Positions 30,073-37,207 of a stretch of 37,207 nucleotides of DNA are shown piece after piece. Position 1 is the first letter of the stretch, and the number at the start of each line of letters is the position of its first letter. Location of the stretch: IMG/VR virus record IMGVR_UViG_3300047356_000053, positions 1 to 37,207 of that record. The stretch is one strand, 5' to 3'. The notes beneath the pieces were generated by a model that was given only the letters and a program-made list of their open reading frames with translations, was not told the origin of the DNA and ran no database searches. Source of the stretch: a virus. A program made the position numbers and the translations under genes.

Positions 30073-30374
30073 AAAATAAAACACCATTTCAGTGCGGTCA
30101 AGAAGATGCTTTTTTTAACTTAGCAAGAAGACCTAGAATGATTATTGATGGTCGTGTTTACAAACTGGTCCAGTCTCAAGAAGAACTGGTGGCTCAGTAT
30201 GAGGCTGGTCGAAACGATGCAGATGAGTTTTACGAAGGTAAAAAATTAACAAGAAAAACCATTGTCTTCAAAGAAGGTGATGGGTCTACAAGAGAGCTGG
30301 TCGATGACGTTAAAGATGGTACAATTAAATCAGGAAACATTGTTGACCAGCTAACCAGAGGTACAAAAAGATGA
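30069..30374 (+). CDS. RMF/CrpP-like small protein (second of pair)
   Basis: The 101-residue protein starts MKNKTPFQCGQEDAFFNLAR and continues LVAQYEAGRNDADEFYEGKK, echoing the KTP-aromatic-x-x-G and Y-x-x-G pattern of the preceding gene. The two are probably tandem paralogues. The C-terminal half has an acidic, strand-forming stretch (VFKEGDGSTRELVDDV). It overlaps both neighbours by four bases. Confidence 0.65.
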   Translation: MKNKTPFQCGQEDAFFNLARRPRMIIDGRVYKLVQSQEELVAQYEAGRNDADEFYEGKKLTRKTIVFKEGDGSTRELVDDVKDGTIKSGNIVDQLTRGTKR

Positions 30375-30652
30375 AATGCCGCGCCTGTGATGCACTGCTC
30401 TCTGACTTTGAAGCAAGCAGAAAGTCAGTTGAAACCACTGAAATTACTGAAGAAGGTAAGAAGCATTACAAAAGAGAATACATAGACCTTTGTAATTATT
30501 GTTTTGAATCGTCTGATAATTCTGGAATGGTTCTTGAGAGATTGGATTTGATGGAAGCAGCAGATGACAGAACAGGTCTTGAGTACGATGAATTGTACGT
30601 TACTGATTTTGATATCGATGGGATACCTGATGTCTCATCTTACGACACTTAA
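30371..30652 (+). CDS. Zinc-finger-like phage protein (CxxC...CxxC)
   Basis: The 93-residue protein begins MKCRACDALLSDFEASRKS and later has YIDLCNYCFES, giving a zinc site of Cys3, Cys6, Cys41 and Cys44. Similar CRAC...LCNxC proteins are widespread in T4- and T7-like phages, usually near replication genes. The acidic C-terminus (DFDIDGIPDV) is less conserved. Role unknown, probably nucleic acid or protein binding. Confidence 0.75.
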   Translation: MKCRACDALLSDFEASRKSVETTEITEEGKKHYKREYIDLCNYCFESSDNSGMVLERLDLMEAADDRTGLEYDELYVTDFDIDGIPDVSSYDT

Positions 30653-30664
30653 AAAGGAAAAATT

Positions 30665-30862
30665 ATGGATGATGAATTTTATGATGTAGATGGACATGAT
30701 GACGGTCAACAGTTTGCTGACGCTGAGGAGGAGGCACATTTCCATGCAGTGGTTTCAGAGTTTTTAGAGCTGTTGGATATTTACTCTCCTCAATTTGTTT
30801 TATTGACAATGAATCAGATGATTCAGGAGAGATCAGAAGGAACACTAAGTAGTGTTAATTAG
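30665..30862 (+). CDS. Small acidic protein
   Basis: The 65-residue product is strongly acidic at its start (MDDEFYDVDGHDDGQQFADA) and helical afterwards (FLELLDIYSPQFVLLTMNQM). AAGGAAAAATT precedes the ATG. Acidic phage peptides sometimes mimic DNA, but nothing more specific can be said. Confidence 0.65.
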   Translation: MDDEFYDVDGHDDGQQFADAEEEAHFHAVVSEFLELLDIYSPQFVLLTMNQMIQERSEGTLSSVN

Positions 30863-30893
30863 TATTAATTATTATTATTATAATTAGTATTAA
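30856..30893. repeat. Direct repeat TAATTAGTATTAA, two copies
   Basis: TAATTAGTATTAA occurs at 30856-30868 and 30881-30893, 25 bases apart, in a nearly pure A/T stretch just before the primase-helicase gene. It could be an operator, a melting element or a weak internal promoter region. Confidence 0.7.
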
Positions 30894-30937
30894 CTTAAAC
30901 TAAGTAGTAAATTTTAGCACATAAAAAAGGATTTGTT

Positions 30938-32572
30938 ATGGGAAATCAATTAAAGGCACATCAACCTTGTCCAGACTGCGGATCGTCAGATGCTCTGGCT
31001 GTTTATGACTGGGGTACAAAGTGCTATGCTTGTGAGGCTGTAAATGTAAATGATAAAAACTCAGGTGAACATAAAAGGAGAAATATGACGTTAGTTTCTA
31101 ACAGCACATCAGCTTGGAAAGAGGTTAAGACTCTCAATCATCCGTCAGAAGATTCAATATTTAAATCAGTTCCAGAGCGTGGCATATCGAGAGCTACAAT
31201 GGAGTTTTTTGGTGTGAAAGCAGACGGACAAAATTACTGGTTTCCGTACACCGACGGTGACGGTAAAATTGTTGCTTACAAAAAACGTGGCATCACTGAG
31301 AAAAAGTTTAGCACTACTGGTGACTGGTCTAATGCTCAGTTGTTTGGAATGAGTCACTTTGCTAAGGGTGGCAAGTTCGTGACTTTGGTAGAGGGTGAGC
31401 ATGATTGCAGTGCAGCATTTCAAATGCTAGGATCTAAATTTCCAGTGGTGTCAATTAGGAACGGAGCAGCCAGCGCATCAGTCGATGTGCGTAAGTATTA
31501 CAAGTGGCTCGATAGCTTTGATAATGTCGTAGTGTTCATGGATAACGATGAGCAAGGTAAGGCTGCTGTCGAGGCTATTACCAAAGTTCTTGGATCTAAA
31601 ATTAAAGTGTTTAAGCCTCAATCTGATTACAAAGATGCTTGTGACTATCTGTCTAGAGGTGATGACAAGCTCTTCATGGATACTTGGTGGAGAGCAGAAC
31701 GTCATGTCCCAGAGGGAATTGTAAGCTCTTCATCGTTGCGAGAAGAGGTTCTGAAACGACCTACGAAGGCTGTTGTTCGATATCCCTTCCAAGCATTAGA
31801 CGAGATGACGATGGGTATCAGGGAAGCAGAGCTTGTGACTGTGACTGCTGGCTCAGGTCTCGGTAAGTCTCAATTTATTCGAGAGCTTGCTTACAGCATC
31901 TTTAATCAGACTAATGATAACTTTGGAATCATGTTTCTTGAAGAAGACAAAGCAAGAACAGCAAGGTCACTGATGTCTTTACACTTAAACAAACCAATAC
32001 ATTTGCCAGACACTGAAGTTTCCGATGAAGAATTAGCAGATGCTTATAATGCTTTGCTCAAGGATGACAGGTTCTATTTTTTTGACCATTTCGGATCTAA
32101 TTCAATCGATACTATTTTGGACAACTGTCGTTACTTTGCTCGTGCTTTGAACTGCAAATTCATCTACCTCGATCACGTCTCAATAGTGGTTTCAGCGCAA
32201 GAGGCGAGCGATGAACGTAAAGCAATTGACGAGATTATGACTAAACTCCGAATGCTTGTTCAGGAGACAGGGATCACTCTTTTCTTGGTGTCTCACTTGA
32301 AGCGTCCAGAGGGTAAGGGCTTTGAGGATGGTGCACAGGTCTCTGTGTCAGCTCTCAGAGGCTCTGGCTCGATAGCTCAGTTGTCGGACATTGTTATCGG
32401 CTTAGAGCGTTCTAGTCAGCATCCTGACCTTACTGAGCGCAATACTACACAGGTCAGGGTTTTAAAGAACAGGCACTCCGGTCAGGTTGGTCCTGCTGGT
32501 CGATTACTTTATGATTTAAAGTATGGTAGGATGTGTCAACGTCTTGATGAAGAAGACGAGAATGCTTTATGA
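30938..32572 (+). CDS. Primase-helicase (T7 gp4-like)
   Basis: The 544-residue protein combines both replisome activities. It has an N-terminal zinc ribbon (Cys11, 14, 29, 32), a TOPRIM core with VEGEHD (about 151-156) and MDNDE (about 201-205), and a DnaB-like helicase with Walker A GSGLGKS (about 305-311), Walker B FIYLDH and the late motif ALRGSGSIAQLSD. It unwinds the fork on the lagging strand and primes it. The start has AAAAAAGGATTTGTT upstream. Confidence 0.95.
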   Translation: MGNQLKAHQPCPDCGSSDALAVYDWGTKCYACEAVNVNDKNSGEHKRRNMTLVSNSTSAWKEVKTLNHPSEDSIFKSVPERGISRATMEFFGVKADGQNYWFPYTDGDGKIVAYKKRGITEKKFSTTGDWSNAQLFGMSHFAKGGKFVTLVEGEHDCSAAFQMLGSKFPVVSIRNGAASASVDVRKYYKWLDSFDNVVVFMDNDEQGKAAVEAITKVLGSKIKVFKPQSDYKDACDYLSRGDDKLFMDTWWRAERHVPEGIVSSSSLREEVLKRPTKAVVRYPFQALDEMTMGIREAELVTVTAGSGLGKSQFIRELAYSIFNQTNDNFGIMFLEEDKARTARSLMSLHLNKPIHLPDTEVSDEELADAYNALLKDDRFYFFDHFGSNSIDTILDNCRYFARALNCKFIYLDHVSIVVSAQEASDERKAIDEIMTKLRMLVQETGITLFLVSHLKRPEGKGFEDGAQVSVSALRGSGSIAQLSDIVIGLERSSQHPDLTERNTTQVRVLKNRHSGQVGPAGRLLYDLKYGRMCQRLDEEDENAL

Positions 32573-32766
32573 GAAAAAAATATTTAGTTTGGGCTAATGT
32601 TTACGGAGGCTGTGGAGAACACTACAATAAGATTGTAGCTAAAGGATCTTGGGCTTATTGTAAAGAACGATACTATGATTGTTGTGATGACCCAGATGAG
32701 TATCGAGGTATTTACATTGAGGAGTACAAATCTATCGATGGTGAACCAGACTTGGAGGACTTTTGA
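32569..32766 (+). CDS. Unknown 65-residue protein between helicase and polymerase
   Basis: The gene overlaps the helicase (ATGA) and the polymerase start (TTGA). The product MRKKYLVWANVYGGCGEHYN has Tyr, Cys and acidic residues and ends in EPDLEDF. Four cysteines with aromatic residues might bind metal. I do not recognise its family. Confidence 0.7.
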   Translation: MRKKYLVWANVYGGCGEHYNKIVAKGSWAYCKERYYDCCDDPDEYRGIYIEEYKSIDGEPDLEDF

Positions 32767-34406
32767 GAAACATAATTATTGATGTAGAAACCGACAGCAC
32801 CATCAGTCAGATCTGGTGTGCTGTCACCAAAGACTTAACAAATAAAGAGGAGGCTAAAGTATGGACGCAAGCAAGCGAGTTACAAAAGTATCTAAGACCA
32901 AACGATATCTTGATTGGTCACAACATCGTAGGATTCGATGCTCCAGTGTTAAAGAAGCACTGGAACTTGAATATAGAATCAAGCCAATTGCGAGACACAT
33001 TATTAATGTCAAGGCTACTAAACCCAGTTCTCGAAGGAGGACACTCGCTAAAATCATGGGGACTACGGTTAGGAAAGCACAAAGGAGAATTCACAGCTTT
33101 CGATGGAGGGCTGTGTGATGAGATGGTTGACTACTGCATCCAAGATGTCGAAGTCACCGCTTCACTATTTGAGAATCTTAGTAGAGATCTACTGGACTGG
33201 GGTGAGTCATCTACTCTTGAGCATCAAGTCGCTGCTATTATCAAAGAGCAAGAAGATAACGGATTCAAACTTGATGTTAAGAAAGCGTTATTCCTTCTTA
33301 CAGACTGGAGGAAAAGACTGGCAGAAATTGAGGAAGAATTACAAACAGTTTTCAGACCTATTGTAACTGAGCGTGTTAGCGAGAAGACAGGTAAAAGACT
33401 TAAAGATAAAATAGAAATATTTAATGCCGGTAGCCGTAAGCAGATATCAGAACGTCTTATGGCTCTGGGTTGGAAACCTACCAAGCACACTGAAAAAGGT
33501 TCTGTCATTGTCGATGAGAAGGTTCTGTCTAACATAGACATACCAGAGGCTAAACTAATCTCTGAGTATCTTCTTCTTCAGAAAAGAATTACTCAGGTGG
33601 AGAAGTGGATTGACTACGCTGACAGGAACGATAGAGTTCACTGCCGTGTGATTAGTAATGGTGCAGTGACATCTCGGATGACGCACAGCCGTCCTAATCT
33701 TGCACAGGTTCCGAGGGTAGGTAATCCGTTTGGTAAAGAGTGCAGAGAATGCTGGACGGTAGAGGACGGTAATAGACTTGTAGGTATAGATGCTAGTGGT
33801 CTTGAGTTGCGTATGCTTGCACATTATATGCGTGACGAGGAGTACACTAACGAGATACTGAGTGGTGACATCCACACAGCTAACATGAAAGCTGCTGGTC
33901 TAACCAACAGAGATCAGGCTAAAACTTTTATATATGCTTTTCTTTATGGTGCAGGACCAGCTAAGATAGGTCAGATTGTAGGTGGTGGTGAGAAAGAAGG
34001 TAAGAAGTTAATTGATAGCTTTCTTGATAACACACCAGCATTGCATAAACTAAAAGAGAAAGTTAATCGGATATCTGAGAAAGGTTCTCTTCCTAGCCTC
34101 GATGGGAGGCGTTTAATTGTTCGTTCTCAACACGCTGCTCTCAACACTTTGCTTCAGGGAGCTGGTGCTGTGGTTATGAAAAAGGCTTTAGTATTACTAC
34201 ATTCCAAATTAAAAGCTGGTAAAATACACGGCTCTTTTGTCGCTAATGTTCATGATGAATGGCAAATAGAGACAACAAAAGAACTTGCTGAATCTGTAGG
34301 TCGTTTAGGCGTTCAGGCAATTCAGGAAGCAGGACTCGCTTTAGGGCTACGTTGTCCACTCGATGGCGAGTTTAAAATAGGTGCTAATTGGGCAGCAACA
34401 CACTAA
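32763..34406 (+). CDS. Family A DNA polymerase with 3'-5' exonuclease
   Basis: The TTG start at 32763 follows GGAGG and places the exonuclease motif I (DVETD, 7-11) at the N-terminus. GHNIVGFDAP (about 52) and YCIQDVEV (about 123) complete the proofreading site. The polymerase has motif A DASGLELRM (343), motif B RDQAKTFIYAFLYGAG (from about 383) and motif C NVHDEWQ (about 495-501). The residue matching E. coli Phe762 is Tyr, as in T7 polymerase. At 547 residues it is much shorter than T7's 704, with the loss between exonuclease and palm. It replicates the genome with the primase-helicase just upstream. Confidence 0.95.
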   Translation: MRNIIIDVETDSTISQIWCAVTKDLTNKEEAKVWTQASELQKYLRPNDILIGHNIVGFDAPVLKKHWNLNIESSQLRDTLLMSRLLNPVLEGGHSLKSWGLRLGKHKGEFTAFDGGLCDEMVDYCIQDVEVTASLFENLSRDLLDWGESSTLEHQVAAIIKEQEDNGFKLDVKKALFLLTDWRKRLAEIEEELQTVFRPIVTERVSEKTGKRLKDKIEIFNAGSRKQISERLMALGWKPTKHTEKGSVIVDEKVLSNIDIPEAKLISEYLLLQKRITQVEKWIDYADRNDRVHCRVISNGAVTSRMTHSRPNLAQVPRVGNPFGKECRECWTVEDGNRLVGIDASGLELRMLAHYMRDEEYTNEILSGDIHTANMKAAGLTNRDQAKTFIYAFLYGAGPAKIGQIVGGGEKEGKKLIDSFLDNTPALHKLKEKVNRISEKGSLPSLDGRRLIVRSQHAALNTLLQGAGAVVMKKALVLLHSKLKAGKIHGSFVANVHDEWQIETTKELAESVGRLGVQAIQEAGLALGLRCPLDGEFKIGANWAATH

Positions 34407-34416
34407 AAGGAAATAC

Positions 34417-34818
34417 ATGGCTAATCTAAAACCAGTAGTAGTTCAGGCAGATGTTATGTGGGCTTTTCTTGACACACCTAATGAGATGAGTGGTAAGTAT
34501 CAGGTAGACTTGTGTAACCTCTCAACAAAAGCTATCGATGAGCTTCAGTCGATGGGTGTCAATATCAAGAAGAAAGATGACAAAGGCTTTTACGTTACAG
34601 CTAAGTCTAAGAACTATCCTATCAAGGCTGAGTTGTCTGACGGTTCACCAGTCACTTGCAAAATTAAGAATGGCTCCAAAGCAATAGCTACTCTTAAACC
34701 TTATGCTTACAACTGGAAGGGCAAGACAGGCGTAGGAACAGGTATCAACAAGTTAGTCATAACTGATTTGATTGAGTATGTTCCTTCTTCTGATCCAGTA
34801 GCTGAAGAGTCGTTGTAA
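34417..34818 (+). CDS. Single-stranded DNA-binding protein (gp2.5-like)
   Basis: The start is the ATG at 34417 after AAAAGGAA; an upstream start would overlap the polymerase. The 133-residue protein (MANLKPVVVQADVMWAFLDT, then KYQVDLCNLS and GVGTGINKLVITDLIEY) has the fold pattern of T7 gp2.5-type OB-fold proteins and an acidic C-terminus (DPVAEESL) for contact with polymerase and helicase. Position between polymerase and exonuclease supports the call. Confidence 0.8.
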   Translation: MANLKPVVVQADVMWAFLDTPNEMSGKYQVDLCNLSTKAIDELQSMGVNIKKKDDKGFYVTAKSKNYPIKAELSDGSPVTCKIKNGSKAIATLKPYAYNWKGKTGVGTGINKLVITDLIEYVPSSDPVAEESL

Positions 34819-34819
34819 T

Positions 34820-35533
34820 TTGTCTAAGTCAATGAACAATGCAACTGCACTCATTGACGGAGATATTCTGACGTACCGCATTGGTTTCTCTTCTAATGAA
34901 CCTGATGAGGAAAAGTTTGCTATTTCTCGGATGGGTAATTTTGTTGATAGGTTAATTAAGGTCACAGGAATAGATTCTTATGAAGGCTATCTGACAGGGA
35001 AGAAAAACTATAGGTCGGAAATTGCTACTGAGCAAGCTTACAAAGGGAATCGTAAAGAGGCTAGAAGACCAGTCCATTACGATTCTCTGCGTGAGTATCT
35101 CATTACTAAGTGGGGCTTTAAACTCCAAGAAGGTCAAGAGGCTGATGATGCTATCGGAATAAAAGCATATTCATTACCAGAAGATTCTAGCTGCGTCATG
35201 ACTATAGATAAAGACTTAGACATGATTAGAGGATGGCACTACAACTTTGTCAAAGAAGATTTGTATTATGTTACCGAAGCTCAAGCCATTAAGAATTTCT
35301 ACATTCAGATTCTTACTGGTGATCGAGTTGACAACATTGCTGGTCTTAAAGGTATTGGTCCAGTTAAAGCTAAAAAGATTCTTGAGAAATGTTTTTCTGA
35401 AAACGAAATGTTCGACGCTGTTTGTAAAAAGTATAAGAACGACATAGATACAATAACTGAACGTGGCAGGTTGTTGTGGATTCGTAGACAGGAGAATGAG
35501 ATATGGGACCCACCTCTTTATGAACAATACTAA
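34820..35533 (+). CDS. 5'-3' exonuclease (T7 gp6/T5 flap nuclease family)
   Basis: The 237-residue protein has LIDGDILTYR (12-21), EADDAIG, VMTIDKDLDM and the helix-3-turn-helix GLKGIGPVKAKKI, the two-metal and DNA-binding parts of flap exonucleases. It removes primers and degrades host DNA in T7-like phages. The start is uncertain: a TTG at 34820 follows the previous stop, and an ATG at 34832 begins closer to the conserved core. Neither has a good ribosome site, so coupling with the upstream gene is likely. The 3' part lies in the terminal repeat. Confidence 0.9.
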   Translation: MSKSMNNATALIDGDILTYRIGFSSNEPDEEKFAISRMGNFVDRLIKVTGIDSYEGYLTGKKNYRSEIATEQAYKGNRKEARRPVHYDSLREYLITKWGFKLQEGQEADDAIGIKAYSLPEDSSCVMTIDKDLDMIRGWHYNFVKEDLYYVTEAQAIKNFYIQILTGDRVDNIAGLKGIGPVKAKKILEKCFSENEMFDAVCKKYKNDIDTITERGRLLWIRRQENEIWDPPLYEQY

Positions 35534-35546
35534 TAGAAAGGTTGTT

Positions 35547-35933
35547 ATGGATACTAAGAAACTTTGGGAATCTTTGAACACTAAAGACTTTCCAGAAATA
35601 GTTTACATAGAGTGGTGGGATGCTCTATCTGATTGTGGTTGGGAAGACAATGTTAAGCCTAACATTCATCCTGTTTTAAGTGTAGGGTTTGTTGTGTCAG
35701 AAGATGACTCAGCTATTTGTATCGCTGCTGCTTTATCTAACGAACAATCTAACTCAAGACTTCACATACCTAAAGGGTGGATCACTAAGATGAAAAGAGT
35801 TCGTTTGAATAAGTTCTTAAACATAAGGAGAAAGCCATCAAAACCCAAAGTGCAAAAGCAAAAGGTAGAAAGCTCCAACAATGGTTCCGAGATCAAATCA
35901 TTGGAGCGTTTTCATTTTCACGATCAGATGTAA
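35547..35933 (+). CDS. Conserved phage protein with stop-loss extension (second copy)
   Basis: This is identical to 530-916. The probable ancestral stop would be at 35838-35840, with the same C (here at 35839) that removes both this stop and the next gene's ATG. Confidence 0.75.
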   Translation: MDTKKLWESLNTKDFPEIVYIEWWDALSDCGWEDNVKPNIHPVLSVGFVVSEDDSAICIAAALSNEQSNSRLHIPKGWITKMKRVRLNKFLNIRRKPSKPKVQKQKVESSNNGSEIKSLERFHFHDQM

Positions 35934-36196
35934 GATCCACAAGCATGGGTGCTGGAGGTGAGGACATACAGTTCTCTCAAGAGGTAGGAGATCAGTTAGG
36001 TATATCTATTGAATGTAAATCAAGAGAGTCTATAGCTGTTTATGCTTTTTATTCTCAAGCTGCTGATAATTGCCCTGAAGGTAGAGAACCTGTGGTTATT
36101 ATTAAGCAGAATCATTCTAAACCTTTGGCTGTTATTGATGCTAAGTATTATGTTAAATTACTGAAAGGAACCAATGAGACATTTGATAATTCCTGA
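35837..36196 (+). CDS. Putative Holliday junction resolvase, ATC start (second copy)
   Basis: This is identical to 820-1179, including the AAGGAG site (35825-35830) and the ATC at 35837-35839. The same base in both copies argues against a simple read error only if the two copies were assembled independently. Confidence 0.75.
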   Translation: MKTQSAKAKGRKLQQWFRDQIIGAFSFSRSDVRSTSMGAGGEDIQFSQEVGDQLGISIECKSRESIAVYAFYSQAADNCPEGREPVVIIKQNHSKPLAVIDAKYYVKLLKGTNETFDNS

Positions 36197-36938
36197 CACA
36201 CAGTGTAAGCCTAACAACTCATTCGATCACTTAGCGTGGGCAGGTGAGTACGCTGTTAAGATTAAACCTGATGTCATCGTTCATCTAGGAGATCACTGGG
36301 ATATGCCTAGCCTAAGCGTTTATGACATTGGTAAAAAGTCGTTCGAGGGTAGAACTTATCATGATGATATCGAGGCTGGTAACAAGGCTATGGATACCTT
36401 CATGAAACCTGTTATTGCAGAACAGAAGAGGCAGCGACTAAACAAGAAGAAAGTCTGGAAACCTAAAAAGGTCTTTCTTATTGGTAATCATGAGTATCGC
36501 ATCGACAGAGCTATTGAGTCAGACAGAAAGCTAGAAGGATTAATTGGTTATGATGATTTTAATTTAAAGAAATATAACTGGGAGGTCCATCCTTTTCTCG
36601 ATGTAGCGGTCATCAATGGGATAGCTTACAGTCACTACTTTACTTCTGGTGTTATGGGTAGACCTGTCAGTAGTCCTAATCTTTTATTGCAAAAAAAACA
36701 CATGAGCTGTGTGATGGGTCATGTCCAAGATAGAGCTATTTCATTCAGTAAGAAAGCTGATGGATCTAGGATCACTGGTCTATTTGCTGGTATCTTCTAT
36801 CAGCATGATGAGGAGTATCTTAATCCTCAGACTAACGGTAGCTGGTCTGGTGTGTGGGTGTTTAATGAAGTCACCAGTGGTAGCTTCGACGAGATGCCTG
36901 TGTCAATAAACTATCTGAGGAAACAGTATGGAAATTAA
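36174..36938 (+). CDS. Calcineurin-like metallophosphoesterase (second copy)
   Basis: This is identical to 1157-1921 and complete in both copies. Confidence 0.9.
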   Translation: MRHLIIPDTQCKPNNSFDHLAWAGEYAVKIKPDVIVHLGDHWDMPSLSVYDIGKKSFEGRTYHDDIEAGNKAMDTFMKPVIAEQKRQRLNKKKVWKPKKVFLIGNHEYRIDRAIESDRKLEGLIGYDDFNLKKYNWEVHPFLDVAVINGIAYSHYFTSGVMGRPVSSPNLLLQKKHMSCVMGHVQDRAISFSKKADGSRITGLFAGIFYQHDEEYLNPQTNGSWSGVWVFNEVTSGSFDEMPVSINYLRKQYGN

Positions 36939-37207
36939 AAAGGTGCTACAAACCAGAGCAGGTACTTATGGTGAATACAGGGACGTAAGTCAGATCAGTC
37001 AGGACATAAAGAAAGTAATTAAGAACTCTCGTAATTACCCACTAATGCCAGCTTATATGTTAGAGTCTCTTGAGTTAATAGCAAACAAGTTAGCTAGGAT
37101 TCTTAATGGTGATCCTCTCTATGATGATTCTTGGAGGGACATTTCAGGATACTGTACTTTAGTGTTGATGGAAATAGAAGACATGGAGAACTCAGATGAA
37201 TCTCACG
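36928..37207 (+). CDS. DUF6378-like protein, 3'-truncated by window edge (second copy)
   Basis: This copy of 1911-2198 lacks its last eight bases, because the window ends. The following 51-codon gene begins at 37196, with only four codons present. Confidence 0.8.
   Translation, partial: MEIKKVLQTRAGTYGEYRDVSQISQDIKKVIKNSRNYPLMPAYMLESLELIANKLARILNGDPLYDDSWRDISGYCTLVLMEIEDMENSDESH

Larger units (their letters stand above)
35018..37207. repeat. Right copy of 2190-bp terminal redundancy
   Basis: This is the same sequence as 1-2190, in direct orientation. Joining the window at this overlap gives a closed circle of about 35,017 bp and restores one complete copy of each interrupted gene. Confidence 0.95.

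Overview
The window looks like a complete lytic podovirus genome from a marine bacterium, read slightly more than once around. Bases 1-2190 recur exactly at 35018-37207 (offset 35017), so the unique genome is about 35.0 kb. Both edges cut genes mid-frame. A concatemer or circularly permuted molecule, or a fosmid-sized insert, explains this better than a tidy terminal repeat. The DNA is A+T-rich. Replication genes have the T7-supergroup order (primase-helicase, family A polymerase, gp2.5-like SSB, gp6-like exonuclease), but there is no single-subunit RNA polymerase. Sigma70-like promoters instead point to host transcription.

Layout. A divergent, gene-free control region (28072-28863) holds a TerS promoter facing left, a phased decamer array, four perfect DnaA boxes enclosing two Fur-like palindromes, and promoters facing right. 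Rightward from it run a single-gene unit with its own terminator (28864-29292), an early operon of small proteins (29377-30862) and the replication genes (30938-35533). These continue across the repeat into a conserved unknown gene, a PD-(D/E)xK resolvase, a metallophosphoesterase, a DUF6378-like protein and a B12-dependent class II ribonucleotide reductase (to 4223). Leftward run the late genes: TerS, TerL and portal (28071-24064), ending at a terminator. A two-gene plus-strand cassette with its own promoter (23285-24053) follows. A second late unit then runs 23133-4220: scaffold, capsid, tail fibres with paired chaperones, membrane/lysis genes, adaptor and nozzle, tail collar protein, ejection proteins, transglycosylase and a small membrane protein. 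The two arms converge with overlapping stop codons at 4220-4223.

The most striking part is the 289-base gap between capsid and tail fibre (20550-20838). In leftward order it holds a perfect intrinsic terminator, a compact RNA matching the glutamine aptamer (Downstream-peptide/glnA class), a 31-codon peptide gene with a strong ribosome binding site, and a 23-codon gene whose product looks like PqqA, the ribosomal precursor of pyrroloquinoline quinone. The Glu and Tyr that are crosslinked in PQQ synthesis are present. No other pqq gene is visible, so the peptide would have to use host PqqB-E. This suggests a PQQ-making host and a phage that links nitrogen sensing to a cofactor-precursor peptide.

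Other unusual points: one substitution (ATG to ATC at 822) appears to have removed both the start of the resolvase gene and the stop of the gene before it. Three related Fur-like palindromes lie at the origin and at a late promoter. A plus-strand cassette carries an HDxxHxxGxxH metallopeptidase-like motif. The tail-fibre region holds several paralogous tip and chaperone genes.
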